From: CAZMVY01 sp964617875
Lineage (GTDB): Bacteria > Planctomycetota > Phycisphaerae > UBA1845 > PWPN01
NCBI GenBank assembly: GCA_964617875.1
Contig: CAZUAI010000021.1
Span: 1-64,000 of the forward strand
Reading direction: 5' to 3'
DNA: 64,000 bases
Part shown: positions 15,997-24,317 of the stretch, in pieces
How positions within the stretch are numbered: the first letter of the stretch is position 1
Layout: each line of letters begins with the position of its first letter
Notes under the pieces: model-generated
The model's input: only the letters and a program-made list of their open reading frames with translations
Databases searched by the model: none
Told to the model about the DNA's origin: nothing
Program-made: the position numbers and the translations under genes

Positions 15997-16878
15997 TCAG
16001 TATTCCGGCGGCAGCTCCTTGAGCTGCGTGTAGGTGAAGACCGGGCCGTCCTTGCAGACGTAGTACTTGCCGACATTGCACCGGCCGCACTTGCCGAGGC
16101 CGCACTTCATCCGGTTCTCCAGCGTGGTGTAGATCTGGTCCGGGGAGAAGCCCAGCTTCTCGAGGACGGGCATCGTCCGCGTGATCATGATCGGCGGGCC
16201 GCAGACGAGGGCGATCGTGTTTTCGGGTGACGGGGCGAGCTTGTCGAGGACGGTCGGCACGAAGCCGACCTCGCCCTTCCAGTCGGGCGTCTGGCCGCCG
16301 GGATCGACCGTCCGGACCAGCCTGACGTCGTCGCGCCTGCCCCACTCGTCCAGCTCGTGCTTGTAGACGAGGTCGGCGACGCTCCGCGCGCCGTAGAGGA
16401 CCGTCACGTCCTTGTACCTGTCGCGGAGGTCGAGCACGTTCCAGATCACGCAGCGCAGCGGCGGCAGAGCGATCCCGCCGGCGATGAAGATCAGGTTCTT
16501 CCCGTGCCACCGGTCGATCGGGAAGATGTTCCCGTAGGGCCCGCGGAAGCCGATGATGTCGCCCACGTCCTTCGACGCGAGCGCGGCGGTCACGCGGCCG
16601 ACCTCGCGGAACGTACACTCGATGTAGCCCTCGCGCGTGGGCGAACTGGCGATGCAGAACGTACACTCGCCCTCGCCGAACACGGAGTACTCGCCGAACT
16701 GGCCGACCTTGAAACGGAAGGCCCTGCCCTCGTCCTCGTTGACGAACGTCAGCCGGAAGGTCTTGATCGCCGGCGCTTCGTCCACGATCGTTTCGATGCG
16801 CATCCGGTACGGCCGGTAGATGTTGTCCGGCCCGTCCATTCCGCACGTTGTCCCGGCCGCCGCTGCTGCGCCCGTCAT
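15997..16878 (-). CDS. flxA: FlxA: FAD/NAD(P)-binding oxidoreductase subunit with 2Fe-2S site
   Basis: This 293-residue subunit is the NAD(H)-oxidising flavoprotein of a FlxABCD-HdrABC type complex. The N-terminal ferredoxin-reductase barrel has the FAD motif region GECTFCIASSPTREGY; the Rossmann half has FIAGGIALPPLRCVI and the CGPP motif VCGPPIMI. The C-terminus carries a four-Cys 2Fe-2S site, MKCGLGKCGRCNVGKYYVCK, as in sulfhydrogenase gamma and anaerobic sulfite reductase B subunits. The start overlaps the flxB stop (ATGA, 4 bases). It is the last gene of the seven-gene hdr-flx operon. A hydrogenase-gamma role is the main alternative, but no hydrogenase subunits are nearby. Confidence 0.85.
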   Translation of the reverse strand: MTGAAAAAGTTCGMDGPDNIYRPYRMRIETIVDEAPAIKTFRLTFVNEDEGRAFRFKVGQFGEYSVFGEGECTFCIASSPTREGYIECTFREVGRVTAALASKDVGDIIGFRGPYGNIFPIDRWHGKNLIFIAGGIALPPLRCVIWNVLDLRDRYKDVTVLYGARSVADLVYKHELDEWGRRDDVRLVRTVDPGGQTPDWKGEVGFVPTVLDKLAPSPENTIALVCGPPIMITRTMPVLEKLGFSPDQIYTTLENRMKCGLGKCGRCNVGKYYVCKDGPVFTYTQLKELPPEY

Positions 16879-17903
16879 ACCGCCGCCTCCGCAAGCGTCT
16901 TCACATGCTCGACGATGTTCATGTCCGCCGGACAGGCCCGCGAGCACCGTCCGCACCCCACGCAACCCACGTATTTCAGCCGGTCCTCGAAGTACGAGAA
17001 CTTGTGCATCATCCGCTGGCGCCACCGCTGGGCCTGGTTCTCGCGGGGATTGTGGCCCGAGGTGTGCACCGTGAACTGGCTGAACGCGCACGAGTCCCAG
17101 CACCGCAGCCGCACGCCGCCGGAGCGGTTCGACTCGTCCTGGATGTCGAAGCAGACGCAGCACGGGCAGAGAAACGCGCACGCCCCGCAGCCCAGGCACC
17201 GCATCGCCTGATCGACCCACAGGGCGTCCTTGCCGAACAGGGCCGGCATCTTCGCCGCGAGGGCCTCGTAGTCGAACTGCTTCGGCACGTCCGCCAGCGG
17301 GCGCGTCTTCGCGGAACCGTCCGCCGCCGTGAAGGCGTCGCCGGCGATCGCGAGCAGCTCGCGGCCCTTGTCGGTCAGGACCTGGGCGGCATAGTCGCCC
17401 GATTCGAGCGGCGTCAGGAGGACGTCGCTGCCCTGCGGATCGCCCGGCCCGCCGCCGATCGACGTGCAGAAGCAGTACTCGTCCGCCGCCGTGCAGCTCA
17501 CGCCGACGATCGTCGTCGCCGCGAGGCGCTGCTTGAAAAACTTGTCCTGGTAGTCCCAGGAGAAGACCGAGTTCAGCACGGCGAAGCTGCGGGCGTCGCA
17601 CGGGCGCAGACCGAAGAGGACCGTCGGCGGCGGCTTGAATTCGCGCTCGGCGAGCTGGACGTCCTTGCCCTCGAAGCGGTAGCGGAACAGCTCCTCGCAC
17701 CGGGGCAGGACGAAGCCCTTCGCCGAGACCGACGTCTGGATGTAGTCCTCGGCCATCTGCGAGGGCGCGGCGACCTCGGCGAAGACGATCTGGTCGTCCT
17801 TCTTCACGGGGGCCATCACCCGCCGTCCGGCCGCGCGGAGCTTGTCGAAGAGCGGGTCCAGCGACTGCTTTCTGAGGATCTTCGTTTCTGTCATCGTGTT
17901 CAT
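16875..17903 (-). CDS. flxB: FlxB: 4Fe-4S dicluster electron-transfer subunit
   Basis: This 342-residue protein is related to sulfhydrogenase beta / anaerobic sulfite reductase A. The body has LFGLRPCDARSFAVLNSVF and the cysteine stretch SCTAADEYCFCTSIGGGPGD typical of that family. It then has two ferredoxin-like clusters: CLGCGACAFLCPCCVCFD around residue 235, and CVGCGRCSRACPADM near the C-terminus. It should pass electrons between FlxA and FlxC/HdrA. The start at 17903 overlaps the flxC stop by one base (TGATG); a second ATG three codons in is possible. The stop overlaps flxA. Confidence 0.87.
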   Translation of the reverse strand: MNTMTETKILRKQSLDPLFDKLRAAGRRVMAPVKKDDQIVFAEVAAPSQMAEDYIQTSVSAKGFVLPRCEELFRYRFEGKDVQLAEREFKPPPTVLFGLRPCDARSFAVLNSVFSWDYQDKFFKQRLAATTIVGVSCTAADEYCFCTSIGGGPGDPQGSDVLLTPLESGDYAAQVLTDKGRELLAIAGDAFTAADGSAKTRPLADVPKQFDYEALAAKMPALFGKDALWVDQAMRCLGCGACAFLCPCCVCFDIQDESNRSGGVRLRCWDSCAFSQFTVHTSGHNPRENQAQRWRQRMMHKFSYFEDRLKYVGCVGCGRCSRACPADMNIVEHVKTLAEAAV

Positions 17904-18709
17904 CACCGAATAAACCCTTCCTTGTCGTCGGTCTTGAACGTCGAAAGGGCGTATTCCTTCTTCGTGCCGGCGCCCGCGTGGAGGCCGAAGTCGGCCAGCA
18001 CCTCGCGGGCCAGCACCTGCGTCAGCCGGTTCAGCGGGATGCCCACCGGGCAGGCGTCGGCACAGTAGCCGCAGTTCACGCAGCGCCCCGCCAGGTGCAT
18101 CGCCCGCACGAGGTGCCACTCGAGGTTGCCGAGCGCGTGCGGAGCGACCGGAACCCATTGCGGCCGGTTGCAGTCCACCACGCAGCGGCTGCAGTAGCAC
18201 ATCGGGCAGGCCGACCGGCACGCGTAGCATTTCAGGCACTTCGCGAACTGCTCCTGCCAGAAGGCCCATCGCTCCTCGCGGGACATCTTCTCGATCCTGG
18301 CGATCATCTCTTCGTCCGCCGCGGCCAGTTCAAGCGAAAGCGACGAGACGTACTTCTCGATCGCCGGCAGGTCGGGCAGCTCGGTCACCTTGCCGTCCGG
18401 CGAGACGGCGAGAACAGCCACCTGCCCCTCGACGATCTGGCCCTCGGACGCCAGCTGCAGCACGGTCCGCAGCGTCGGCAGGGTGGCGACGACGGCCGCC
18501 TTGCCGAGCGATTTGACCTCGTGCCGGTTCAGGTAGACGGCGAGGTTCTGGCGGCAGTATTCGTTGAAGATCAGCCCGTCGGCCTGCTCGGGACGGCAGA
18601 TGAAGATCGCGCGGGTCCGGTCGGGCGCCGAGCCCCGGCCGTAGCCGACGACGACCTTCACGGCGCCGTTCTGCAGCAGTTCGCGAGCCTTGGTTTGCAG
18701 CTCTTGCAT
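17903..18709 (-). CDS. flxC: FlxC: ferredoxin-type iron-sulfur subunit
   Basis: This 268-residue iron-sulfur protein has an N-terminal domain (residues 1-140) resembling the electron-carrier module of coenzyme F420 hydrogenase beta-like or LutB-like subunits (VVVGYGRGSAPDRTRAIFIC). The C-terminal part holds two cysteine clusters, CLKCYACRSACPMCYCSRC and CVNCGYCADACPVGIP. It sits between flxD and flxB with single-base overlaps at both ends (TAATG and TGATG), the coupling expected for subunits made in fixed ratio. Assignment as FlxC rests on the gene order, which matches the flx-hdr loci described in sulfate reducers. Confidence 0.82.
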   Translation of the reverse strand: MQELQTKARELLQNGAVKVVVGYGRGSAPDRTRAIFICRPEQADGLIFNEYCRQNLAVYLNRHEVKSLGKAAVVATLPTLRTVLQLASEGQIVEGQVAVLAVSPDGKVTELPDLPAIEKYVSSLSLELAAADEEMIARIEKMSREERWAFWQEQFAKCLKCYACRSACPMCYCSRCVVDCNRPQWVPVAPHALGNLEWHLVRAMHLAGRCVNCGYCADACPVGIPLNRLTQVLAREVLADFGLHAGAGTKKEYALSTFKTDDKEGFIR

Positions 18710-19158
18710 TACGCTACCTCGAGCGGTTCGCTCGCCAGGGGGACCAGCTTCTGATATTCCGTGTAGGGGCCGAGCCTGCGGATTTCATCCGTGACGGAGT
18801 TCACGAGGTCGGCCCACTTCGCGCCCTCGGCCGCCGAGACCCACGAGAAGGTGATCCGGCGGATGTCGATCCCGACGAAATCGAGCAGCTTGCGGAAGAC
18901 GATCCACCGCCGGCGGGCGTGGTAATTCCCGGCGGTGTAGTGGCAGTCGCCCGGGTGGCAGCCGGAGACGATGACGCCGTCGGCGCCCTGGGCGAAGGCC
19001 TTCAGGATCAGCATGAAGTCGATGCGCCCGGTGCACGGCAGGCGGATGGCCCGCACGTTCGTCGCGTACCTGATCCGGCTCGTGCCGGTCAGGTCGGCGC
19101 CGGCGTACGTACACCAGTTGCAGACAAACGCGGTAATCTTCGGCTCAAACTCGGCCAC
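18709..19158 (-). CDS. flxD: FlxD: MvhD-like small iron-sulfur subunit
   Basis: This 149-residue MvhD/FlxD-family protein links the NADH-oxidising module to HdrA. The conserved cysteines are present: CNWCTYAGAD at the N-terminus, the LPCTGRID strand, and GCHPGDCHYTAGNYHA in the middle, ligands of a 2Fe-2S centre in MvhD relatives. Length matches the family (about 140). The start is GTG at 19158 with GAGGAG 6 bases upstream. It lies 49 bases after hdrA and overlaps flxC by one base. Confidence 0.9.
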   Translation of the reverse strand: MAEFEPKITAFVCNWCTYAGADLTGTSRIRYATNVRAIRLPCTGRIDFMLILKAFAQGADGVIVSGCHPGDCHYTAGNYHARRRWIVFRKLLDFVGIDIRRITFSWVSAAEGAKWADLVNSVTDEIRRLGPYTEYQKLVPLASEPLEVA

Positions 19159-19207
19159 GTTCGCTCCTCATCCGGGGCGCGGCCTCTGGAGAGGCCGCAC
19201 TCCATAT

Positions 19208-21199
19208 CTACAGGGCCATCAGCTCGGCGTACACCTGCTCGTTCGTGAAGCCCTGGATGTCGATCGACTTCGACCGGCAGAGGGCCACGCACGTCCCGCA
19301 GCCCTGGCAGACGCCCTCGTTCACCTTCGCGACCGTCTTGATCACGTTCCCGTTGCGGTCCTTGATCTCCTCGCGCTCGATCGCCTGGTACGCGCACGCG
19401 GACTCGCACAGGAAGCACCCGACGCACGTCGAATACACCGGCGGCGGGCAACGGTTCACCACGGCCACGACCGGCTCGCGCGACAACTCGCTCTGCGAAA
19501 ACAGCCCGATCACCTTGCTCGCCGCGGCCGAGGCCTGGGCGACGCTTTCGGGGATGTCCTTCGGCGCCTGGCAGGCACCGGCGACCATGATGCCCGCGGT
19601 GTTCGTCTCGACGGGCCGGAGCTTCGGGTGCGACTCGGAGAGGAAGCAGTGCGCATCATAGCCGACCTTCAGCTTCTGCGCCAGAGACTCCGCGCCGGGG
19701 CTGGCGACCATCGCCGTCGCGAGGACGACCATGTCGGCCCTGATCTCGATCGGCTGCGCCCCGAGGAGCGTGTCGGCGCCCTTCACGACGAGCTTGCCGT
19801 CCTCCTCGTAGATCCGCGACACGCGGCCGCGGATGTACTTCACGCCGTCCTCCTCGATCGCGCGGCGGACGAACTCCTCATACATCTTGCCGCCGGCGCG
19901 GATGTCCATATAGAACACGTACGCCTTGCCGTGGTGCATCTTGTGCTTGTAGAGCATCGCGTGCTTGGCGGTGTACATGCAGCAGATCTTCGAGCAGTAG
20001 TCGATGCCCTTGGCCGGGTCGCGGGAGCCGGCGCAGGCGATGAAGACGACGGTCTCCGGCGGTTTGCCGTCGGACGGCCGCTTCATGACGCCGAGCGTCG
20101 GGCCGGACGCCGACGCGAGCCGCTCGAACTGCAGGCCGTCGATGACGTCCTTGTATTTGCCGTAGCCGTACTCGGGGAAGAAATCGCCGTGCTTGATGTC
20201 GTAGCCCGTCGCGGCGACGACCGCGCCGACGGGGATCTCGATGATCTCGTCCTCCTGGTCGAAGCGGATCGCCTTGGCCTGGCAGAACTTCTCGCAGATC
20301 CTGCACTTGCCCCTGGTGAAGAAGGTGCAGTGCTCGCGGTCGATGACGGGCTTGTTGGGCACGGCCTGCGGGAACGGGACGTAGATGCTCGTCCGGGAAC
20401 CGAGGGCCGCGTTGAACTCGCTGGGGATCTTCTTGTTGGGGCATTTCTGCGCGCAGACGCCGCAGCCGTTGCAGAGCTTTTCGTCGATGCTGCGGGCCTT
20501 CTTGCGGATGCGGGCCTTGAAGTTGCCGATGAAGCCCTCGAGGCTTTCCAGCTCGGAATAGGTGTAGAGCGTGATGTTCGGGTGCTGGGCCGCCTCGACC
20601 ATCCGCGGCGTCAGGATGCACTGCGAGCAGTCGAGCGTGGGGAACGTCTCGGAGAGCTGGGCCATGTGGCCGCCGATCGACGGCTCGCGTTCGACGAGGA
20701 CGACCTTGTGGCCGGCGTTGGCGATGTCGAGCGCGGCCTGGATGCCGGCGACGCCGCCGCCGAGCACGAGGGCCGTCCTGGTGACCGGCACCTTGATCGG
20801 ATAGAGGGCCTGGTTCCGCTTGACCTTCTCGACGATGATCCGGACGAGGTCGATGGCCTTCTGAGTCGTGGCGGGCGTCTTGTCGTGGACCCACGAGCAG
20901 TGCTCGCGGAGGTTGGCCATCTCGCAGAGGAAGGGGTTGAGCCCTGCCTCGGCGCACGCCCGGCGGAACGTCGGCTCGTGCATCCGCGGCGAGCACGCCG
21001 CCACGACCACACCGGTCAGCCGGTGGTCCTTGATCGCCTGCTTGATCTGGTTCTGCCCGGGGTCCGAGCACATGTACTTGTACTCGGTGCTCACGACGAC
21101 GCCCGGCAGGCCCGCGCAGGCCTTCGCGACCTCGACGCAATCGACCGTGCCGCCGATGTTCTCCCCGCAATGACAGACAAACACGCCTATCCGTGCCAT
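19208..21199 (-). CDS. hdrA: HdrA: heterodisulfide reductase subunit A, FAD iron-sulfur protein
   Basis: This 663-residue flavoprotein is the bifurcating core of the complex. The N-terminal HdrA domain begins IGVFVCHCGENIGGTVD and includes the VVVAACSPRMHEPTFRRAC segment. The FAD-binding Rossmann motif is VLGGGVAGIQAALDIANAG, followed by IGGHMAQLSETFPTLDCSQC. Two mid-protein clusters (CNGCGVCAQKCP and CRICEKFCQAKAI) and two C-terminal ferredoxin clusters (CVGCFLCESACAYQAI and CQGCGTCVALCRSKSI) provide the electron path. Length equals that of single-copy HdrA (about 650). The start lies 2 bases beyond the hdrB stop. By analogy with characterised Flx-Hdr systems it would split electrons from NADH between ferredoxin and a disulfide acceptor; that acceptor is not identifiable here. 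Confidence 0.93.
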   Translation of the reverse strand: MARIGVFVCHCGENIGGTVDCVEVAKACAGLPGVVVSTEYKYMCSDPGQNQIKQAIKDHRLTGVVVAACSPRMHEPTFRRACAEAGLNPFLCEMANLREHCSWVHDKTPATTQKAIDLVRIIVEKVKRNQALYPIKVPVTRTALVLGGGVAGIQAALDIANAGHKVVLVEREPSIGGHMAQLSETFPTLDCSQCILTPRMVEAAQHPNITLYTYSELESLEGFIGNFKARIRKKARSIDEKLCNGCGVCAQKCPNKKIPSEFNAALGSRTSIYVPFPQAVPNKPVIDREHCTFFTRGKCRICEKFCQAKAIRFDQEDEIIEIPVGAVVAATGYDIKHGDFFPEYGYGKYKDVIDGLQFERLASASGPTLGVMKRPSDGKPPETVVFIACAGSRDPAKGIDYCSKICCMYTAKHAMLYKHKMHHGKAYVFYMDIRAGGKMYEEFVRRAIEEDGVKYIRGRVSRIYEEDGKLVVKGADTLLGAQPIEIRADMVVLATAMVASPGAESLAQKLKVGYDAHCFLSESHPKLRPVETNTAGIMVAGACQAPKDIPESVAQASAAASKVIGLFSQSELSREPVVAVVNRCPPPVYSTCVGCFLCESACAYQAIEREEIKDRNGNVIKTVAKVNEGVCQGCGTCVALCRSKSIDIQGFTNEQVYAELMAL

Positions 21200-21201
21200 A
21201 T

Positions 21202-22113
21202 CTACTCGTCCTTCCCGCCGGCGGCGACTTCCGCCCCGACCGCAGCGGGCGCCGCGGAAACCGCTTTCTCGGCGAACTGCACGGGCACAAAGTGCCTGTG
21301 CAAGCCGAGCGACTCTTCGTCCAGACCGATCGCCAGGCCGACCGCCTGGCTGACGAACAGCACCGGGATCGAGTGCGACTCGCCCAGGTATTCCGTGATC
21401 GCGTCGCGGCGCAGGTCCAGGTTCACCTGGCACATCGGGCACGCGACGACGATCGCCTCCGCCCCGCGCCGCACGGCGTCCTTGAGGATCGTCCCCGACA
21501 GCTTCGCCACCAGGTCCGTCCGCGACACGGAGAACCCCGCGCCGCAGCACTCGACCTTGAACGCCCAGTCGATCGGCTCGGCGCCGATGACCTTCATGAT
21601 TCGGTCCATGCTCTGCGGGTCTTCGGGGCTGTCCGACCTGATGATCGTGTGCGGCCGCACGAGGTAGCAGCCGTAGTAGCACGCCACCTTGTGCTGGAAC
21701 GGCGAGACGACCTTTCTCGCCAGGCCGTTCGCCGCGCACCGGTCGAGCACCTCCAGCACGTTCAGGACCTTCACCGTGCCGCGGTACCGGACGTCGGCCA
21801 TGCCGCAGACGCGGTCCCGCAGCTTCTCATCGTGCGACAGCTCGTGCTGCGTGACGGCCAGCCGGCTGTAACACGCCGAGCACGGGGCGACGATCTCGCT
21901 GATGCCCGCCTGCTCGGCCAGCGCCAGGACCCGCGCCGGCAGGGCCAGCGCCAGGTCGCGGTTCAGGTTGTGAGCCGCGCTCGCCCCGCAGCAGTTCCAG
22001 TCGGGCACTTCCTGCAGCTCGAGCCCGAGCGCCGGGGCGATCGCACGGAACGACTCGCCATACTCTCTGGACGAGCCGAGCAGGGAGCATCCGGGGTAGA
22101 ATCCGAGTTTCAT
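21202..22113 (-). CDS. hdrB: HdrB: heterodisulfide reductase subunit B
   Basis: This 303-residue catalytic subunit reduces a disulfide at non-cubane 4Fe-4S clusters. Both CCG domains are present. The first has GFYPGCSLLGSSREYG, DWNCCGASAAHN and APCSACYSRL; the second has VACYYGCYLVRP, VECCGAGFSV and CPMCQVNL. The true start is the ATG at 22113, which overlaps the hdrC stop by 4 bases; the longer open frame upstream is a shadow of hdrC. In sulfate reducers the partner disulfide is DsrC, in methanogens CoM-S-S-CoB; neither is suggested by this window. Confidence 0.92.
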   Translation of the reverse strand: MKLGFYPGCSLLGSSREYGESFRAIAPALGLELQEVPDWNCCGASAAHNLNRDLALALPARVLALAEQAGISEIVAPCSACYSRLAVTQHELSHDEKLRDRVCGMADVRYRGTVKVLNVLEVLDRCAANGLARKVVSPFQHKVACYYGCYLVRPHTIIRSDSPEDPQSMDRIMKVIGAEPIDWAFKVECCGAGFSVSRTDLVAKLSGTILKDAVRRGAEAIVVACPMCQVNLDLRRDAITEYLGESHSIPVLFVSQAVGLAIGLDEESLGLHRHFVPVQFAEKAVSAAPAAVGAEVAAGGKDE

Positions 22114-22706
22114 TCGCCGTTGTCCTTCTTCCCGATCGTTCGCTTGAAGACCCGTCCGACGGCATCGCGTCCCTCGATGCGGTGGGGCGCGAACTTCAGC
22201 TTGCCCCGCGCCAGCATCCGGGGCGCCGCCAGCAGATCCTGGAACAGATGGAGGGATCTCATCTTGTAGCTCGCGATCAGTCCGACCTCGTAGAGGCGGC
22301 CGGTGTGCCGGATCGCATCGAGGAAGGCCTTGTGGAACCGCAGGATGTCTTTCGCCTTCGGGTTGACCATGCCACGGCGGTAGGACTCCTCGCGGAGGAA
22401 CTCCATCACCTTGGGCAGATCGACCTCCTTCGGACACCGCGCGTAGCACATCTCGCAGGTCAGGCAGAGCCAGATCGAATGCGACGACAGGGCCCGCTCA
22501 TCCATCTCGGGCATGCCGAGCTGTAGCAGGCGAAGGATCTGGCTCGGCGGGGCATCCATCTCCGAGGCCAGCGGGCAGCCGGCGGAGCACTTGCCGCACT
22601 GATAGCACATCGCGACGGATTCGCCCGTCGCTTCCTGAATCCGTCCGGCCAGGCTGTCGTCGTGAACTGCCGTGTGGGGGTCGTGAGAATCCGAACTCAT
22701 CAACAT
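22110..22706 (-). CDS. hdrC: HdrC: heterodisulfide reductase subunit C
   Basis: This protein of up to 198 residues has two 4Fe-4S ferredoxin motifs, CYQCGKCSAGCPLASEMD and CLTCEMCYARCPKEVDLP, that carry electrons from HdrA to HdrB. The C-terminal 80 residues are the usual HdrC helical tail. It is the first gene of the hdrCBA-flxDCBA operon. Two in-frame ATGs (22706 and 22700) compete: GGAG lies only 3 bases before the first and 9 before the second, so 22700 may be the real start. A promoter-like pair lies directly upstream. Confidence 0.9.
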   Translation of the reverse strand: MLMSSDSHDPHTAVHDDSLAGRIQEATGESVAMCYQCGKCSAGCPLASEMDAPPSQILRLLQLGMPEMDERALSSHSIWLCLTCEMCYARCPKEVDLPKVMEFLREESYRRGMVNPKAKDILRFHKAFLDAIRHTGRLYEVGLIASYKMRSLHLFQDLLAAPRMLARGKLKFAPHRIEGRDAVGRVFKRTIGKKDNGE

Positions 22707-22728
22707 TGCTCCGATATCAAGCTATCCA

Positions 22729-22757
22729 AGTCTACAGGAGACCGCGGGGGTTTTCAA
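22729..22757 (-). promoter_or_regulatory. Candidate promoter of the hdr-flx operon
   Basis: Read on the minus strand: TTGAAA (22752-22757), a 17-base spacer, TAGACT (22729-22734). It would start transcription about 20 bases before hdrC. No operator-like repeat is obvious next to it. Confidence 0.5.
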
Positions 22758-22891
22758 CAGGGTTTCGGTACAATACATCGGCGTTTGGGCCAAACACCTG
22801 CGGCTCCGACGAAAACCGCCCCTGGCGGGTGCTGTTTTCACGCGCGCGGCGAAATCGCCCCATTTCGAGTATCTATCGTGCGAACGCGAAG

Positions 22892-22921
22892 TTGGCGGCC
22901 CAGACGCAACTTCTGTACAAT
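22892..22921 (+). promoter_or_regulatory. Candidate promoter of the Gfo/Idh/MocA gene
   Basis: TTGGCG (22892-22897), an 18-base spacer and TACAAT (22916-22921), with the AGGAG ribosome site and ATG following within 53 bases. Confidence 0.5.
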
Positions 22922-22973
22922 CCACCCGCGGCGAGAGACGCCGTGTCGCGAATGAAGCGAAAGGAGTACCAGT

Positions 22974-24272
22974 ATGGTCAGAGATTGCATGACCCGTCGG
23001 AGTTTCATCAAGAGCACCGCCGCCGGCGCTGCCGCACTGTCGCTGGGCCGCGCGGCCGGGCCCGTTCTCGGCGCCCGCGGTGCGAACGAGAAGCTCGTCA
23101 TGGGCTTCATCGGAACGGGCGGACAGTGTTGCGCCCACATCGCCGAGCTTGCGAAAATGAAAGACGTGGCCATCGCCGCCGTCTGTGACGTCGATCCGTC
23201 GCGGCTGGCGAACGCCGTAAAGGTCTCCGGGGCCTCGCCGGACCAGACGAAGCACTTCCGCAAGGTACTCGAACGGAAGGATATCGACGCCGTACTGATC
23301 GCCACGCCGGGCCACTGGCACGCGATCCCGGCGATCGAGGCGTGTGCCGCCGGCAAGGACGTGTACCTCGAGAAGCCGTCCGGTCACACGATCGTGGAGT
23401 GCCGCAAGATCGCCGAGGCGGCGAAGAAGCACGACCGCATCGTGCAGATCGGCACCCAGCAGCGCAGCGCGCCGCACTGGATCAACGCCGTCGGCCGGAT
23501 CAAGGCGGGCGAACTGGGCAAGATCAGCATGGTCCACGTATGGAACGCGTGGAACCCGAAGGAGATGTTCTCGAACATCGGCAACCCGCCGGACGGCGAC
23601 CCGCCGCCGGGCGTCGATTACGACCTGTGGCTCGGCCCGGCAAAGAAGCGGCCGTTCAACCCCGCGCGCTTCCACGGCACGCACTACTTCTTCTGGGAGT
23701 ACGGCTGCGGCATGCCGGTCGAGTGGGCCGTCCACCTGTTCGATGTCGTGATGTGGGCGATGGGCACGCAGATCGACGGCGTCGCGGCCTCGGGCGGCAA
23801 GTTCGTCTTCGACGACGCCCGCGAGACCCCCGACACGATGACCGCCGCCTTCGACTGCCCGGGCTACGCGATGACCTACACGCTCCGCCACGGCAACGCC
23901 TGGCGCCCGCACGGCGACATGGACCACGGCATCGAGTTCTTCGGGACGGAGAAAACGCTTCAGATCAACCGCAACGGCTTCCAGATCTACCGCGACCAGG
24001 ACCGCACGCCGCGCAAGCCCTTCTACGAGGAGAAGGGCGACACCCCGCTGACGCTTCACGAGCGGAACTTCATCGAGTGCGTCCGCAGCCGCAAGGCGCC
24101 CAACGCCGACGCCGAGGCGGGCTTCACCGGGGCCCTGCCGGGCCACCTCGCGAACATCGCGTACCTCGTCGGCCGCAAGGTCCGCTGGGACTCGAAACGC
24201 GAGACCATCATCGACGATGCCGAGGCCGCGAAGCTGCTCACGCGCGAGTACCGCGCTCCGTGGACGCTCTGA
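22974..24272 (+). CDS. Tat-exported Gfo/Idh/MocA family oxidoreductase
   Basis: This 432-residue NAD(P)-dependent dehydrogenase of the Gfo/Idh/MocA family probably oxidises or epimerises a sugar or cyclitol. A twin-arginine signal (MTRRSFIKSTAAGAAALSLG) indicates export in folded form. The Rossmann nucleotide site is GFIGTGGQCCAHI, and the family Lys motif is YLEKPSGHTIVE. A second copy of this family lies at 38853-40172. The ATG at 22974 has AAGGAG 7 bases upstream; an ATG five codons later would also keep the Tat signal. It stands alone, divergent from the hdr-flx operon. The substrate is unknown. Confidence 0.9.
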   Translation: MVRDCMTRRSFIKSTAAGAAALSLGRAAGPVLGARGANEKLVMGFIGTGGQCCAHIAELAKMKDVAIAAVCDVDPSRLANAVKVSGASPDQTKHFRKVLERKDIDAVLIATPGHWHAIPAIEACAAGKDVYLEKPSGHTIVECRKIAEAAKKHDRIVQIGTQQRSAPHWINAVGRIKAGELGKISMVHVWNAWNPKEMFSNIGNPPDGDPPPGVDYDLWLGPAKKRPFNPARFHGTHYFFWEYGCGMPVEWAVHLFDVVMWAMGTQIDGVAASGGKFVFDDARETPDTMTAAFDCPGYAMTYTLRHGNAWRPHGDMDHGIEFFGTEKTLQINRNGFQIYRDQDRTPRKPFYEEKGDTPLTLHERNFIECVRSRKAPNADAEAGFTGALPGHLANIAYLVGRKVRWDSKRETIIDDAEAAKLLTREYRAPWTL

Positions 24273-24317
24273 ATCCGGGTGCCGGATCGGAAAGCGTCGG
24301 CTTGAACGCAGTCCGGA

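Noticed and set aside
18971..21667. Long plus-strand frame over hdrA and flxD
   Set aside because: hdrA on the other strand has all family motifs; this frame is low-complexity shadow.
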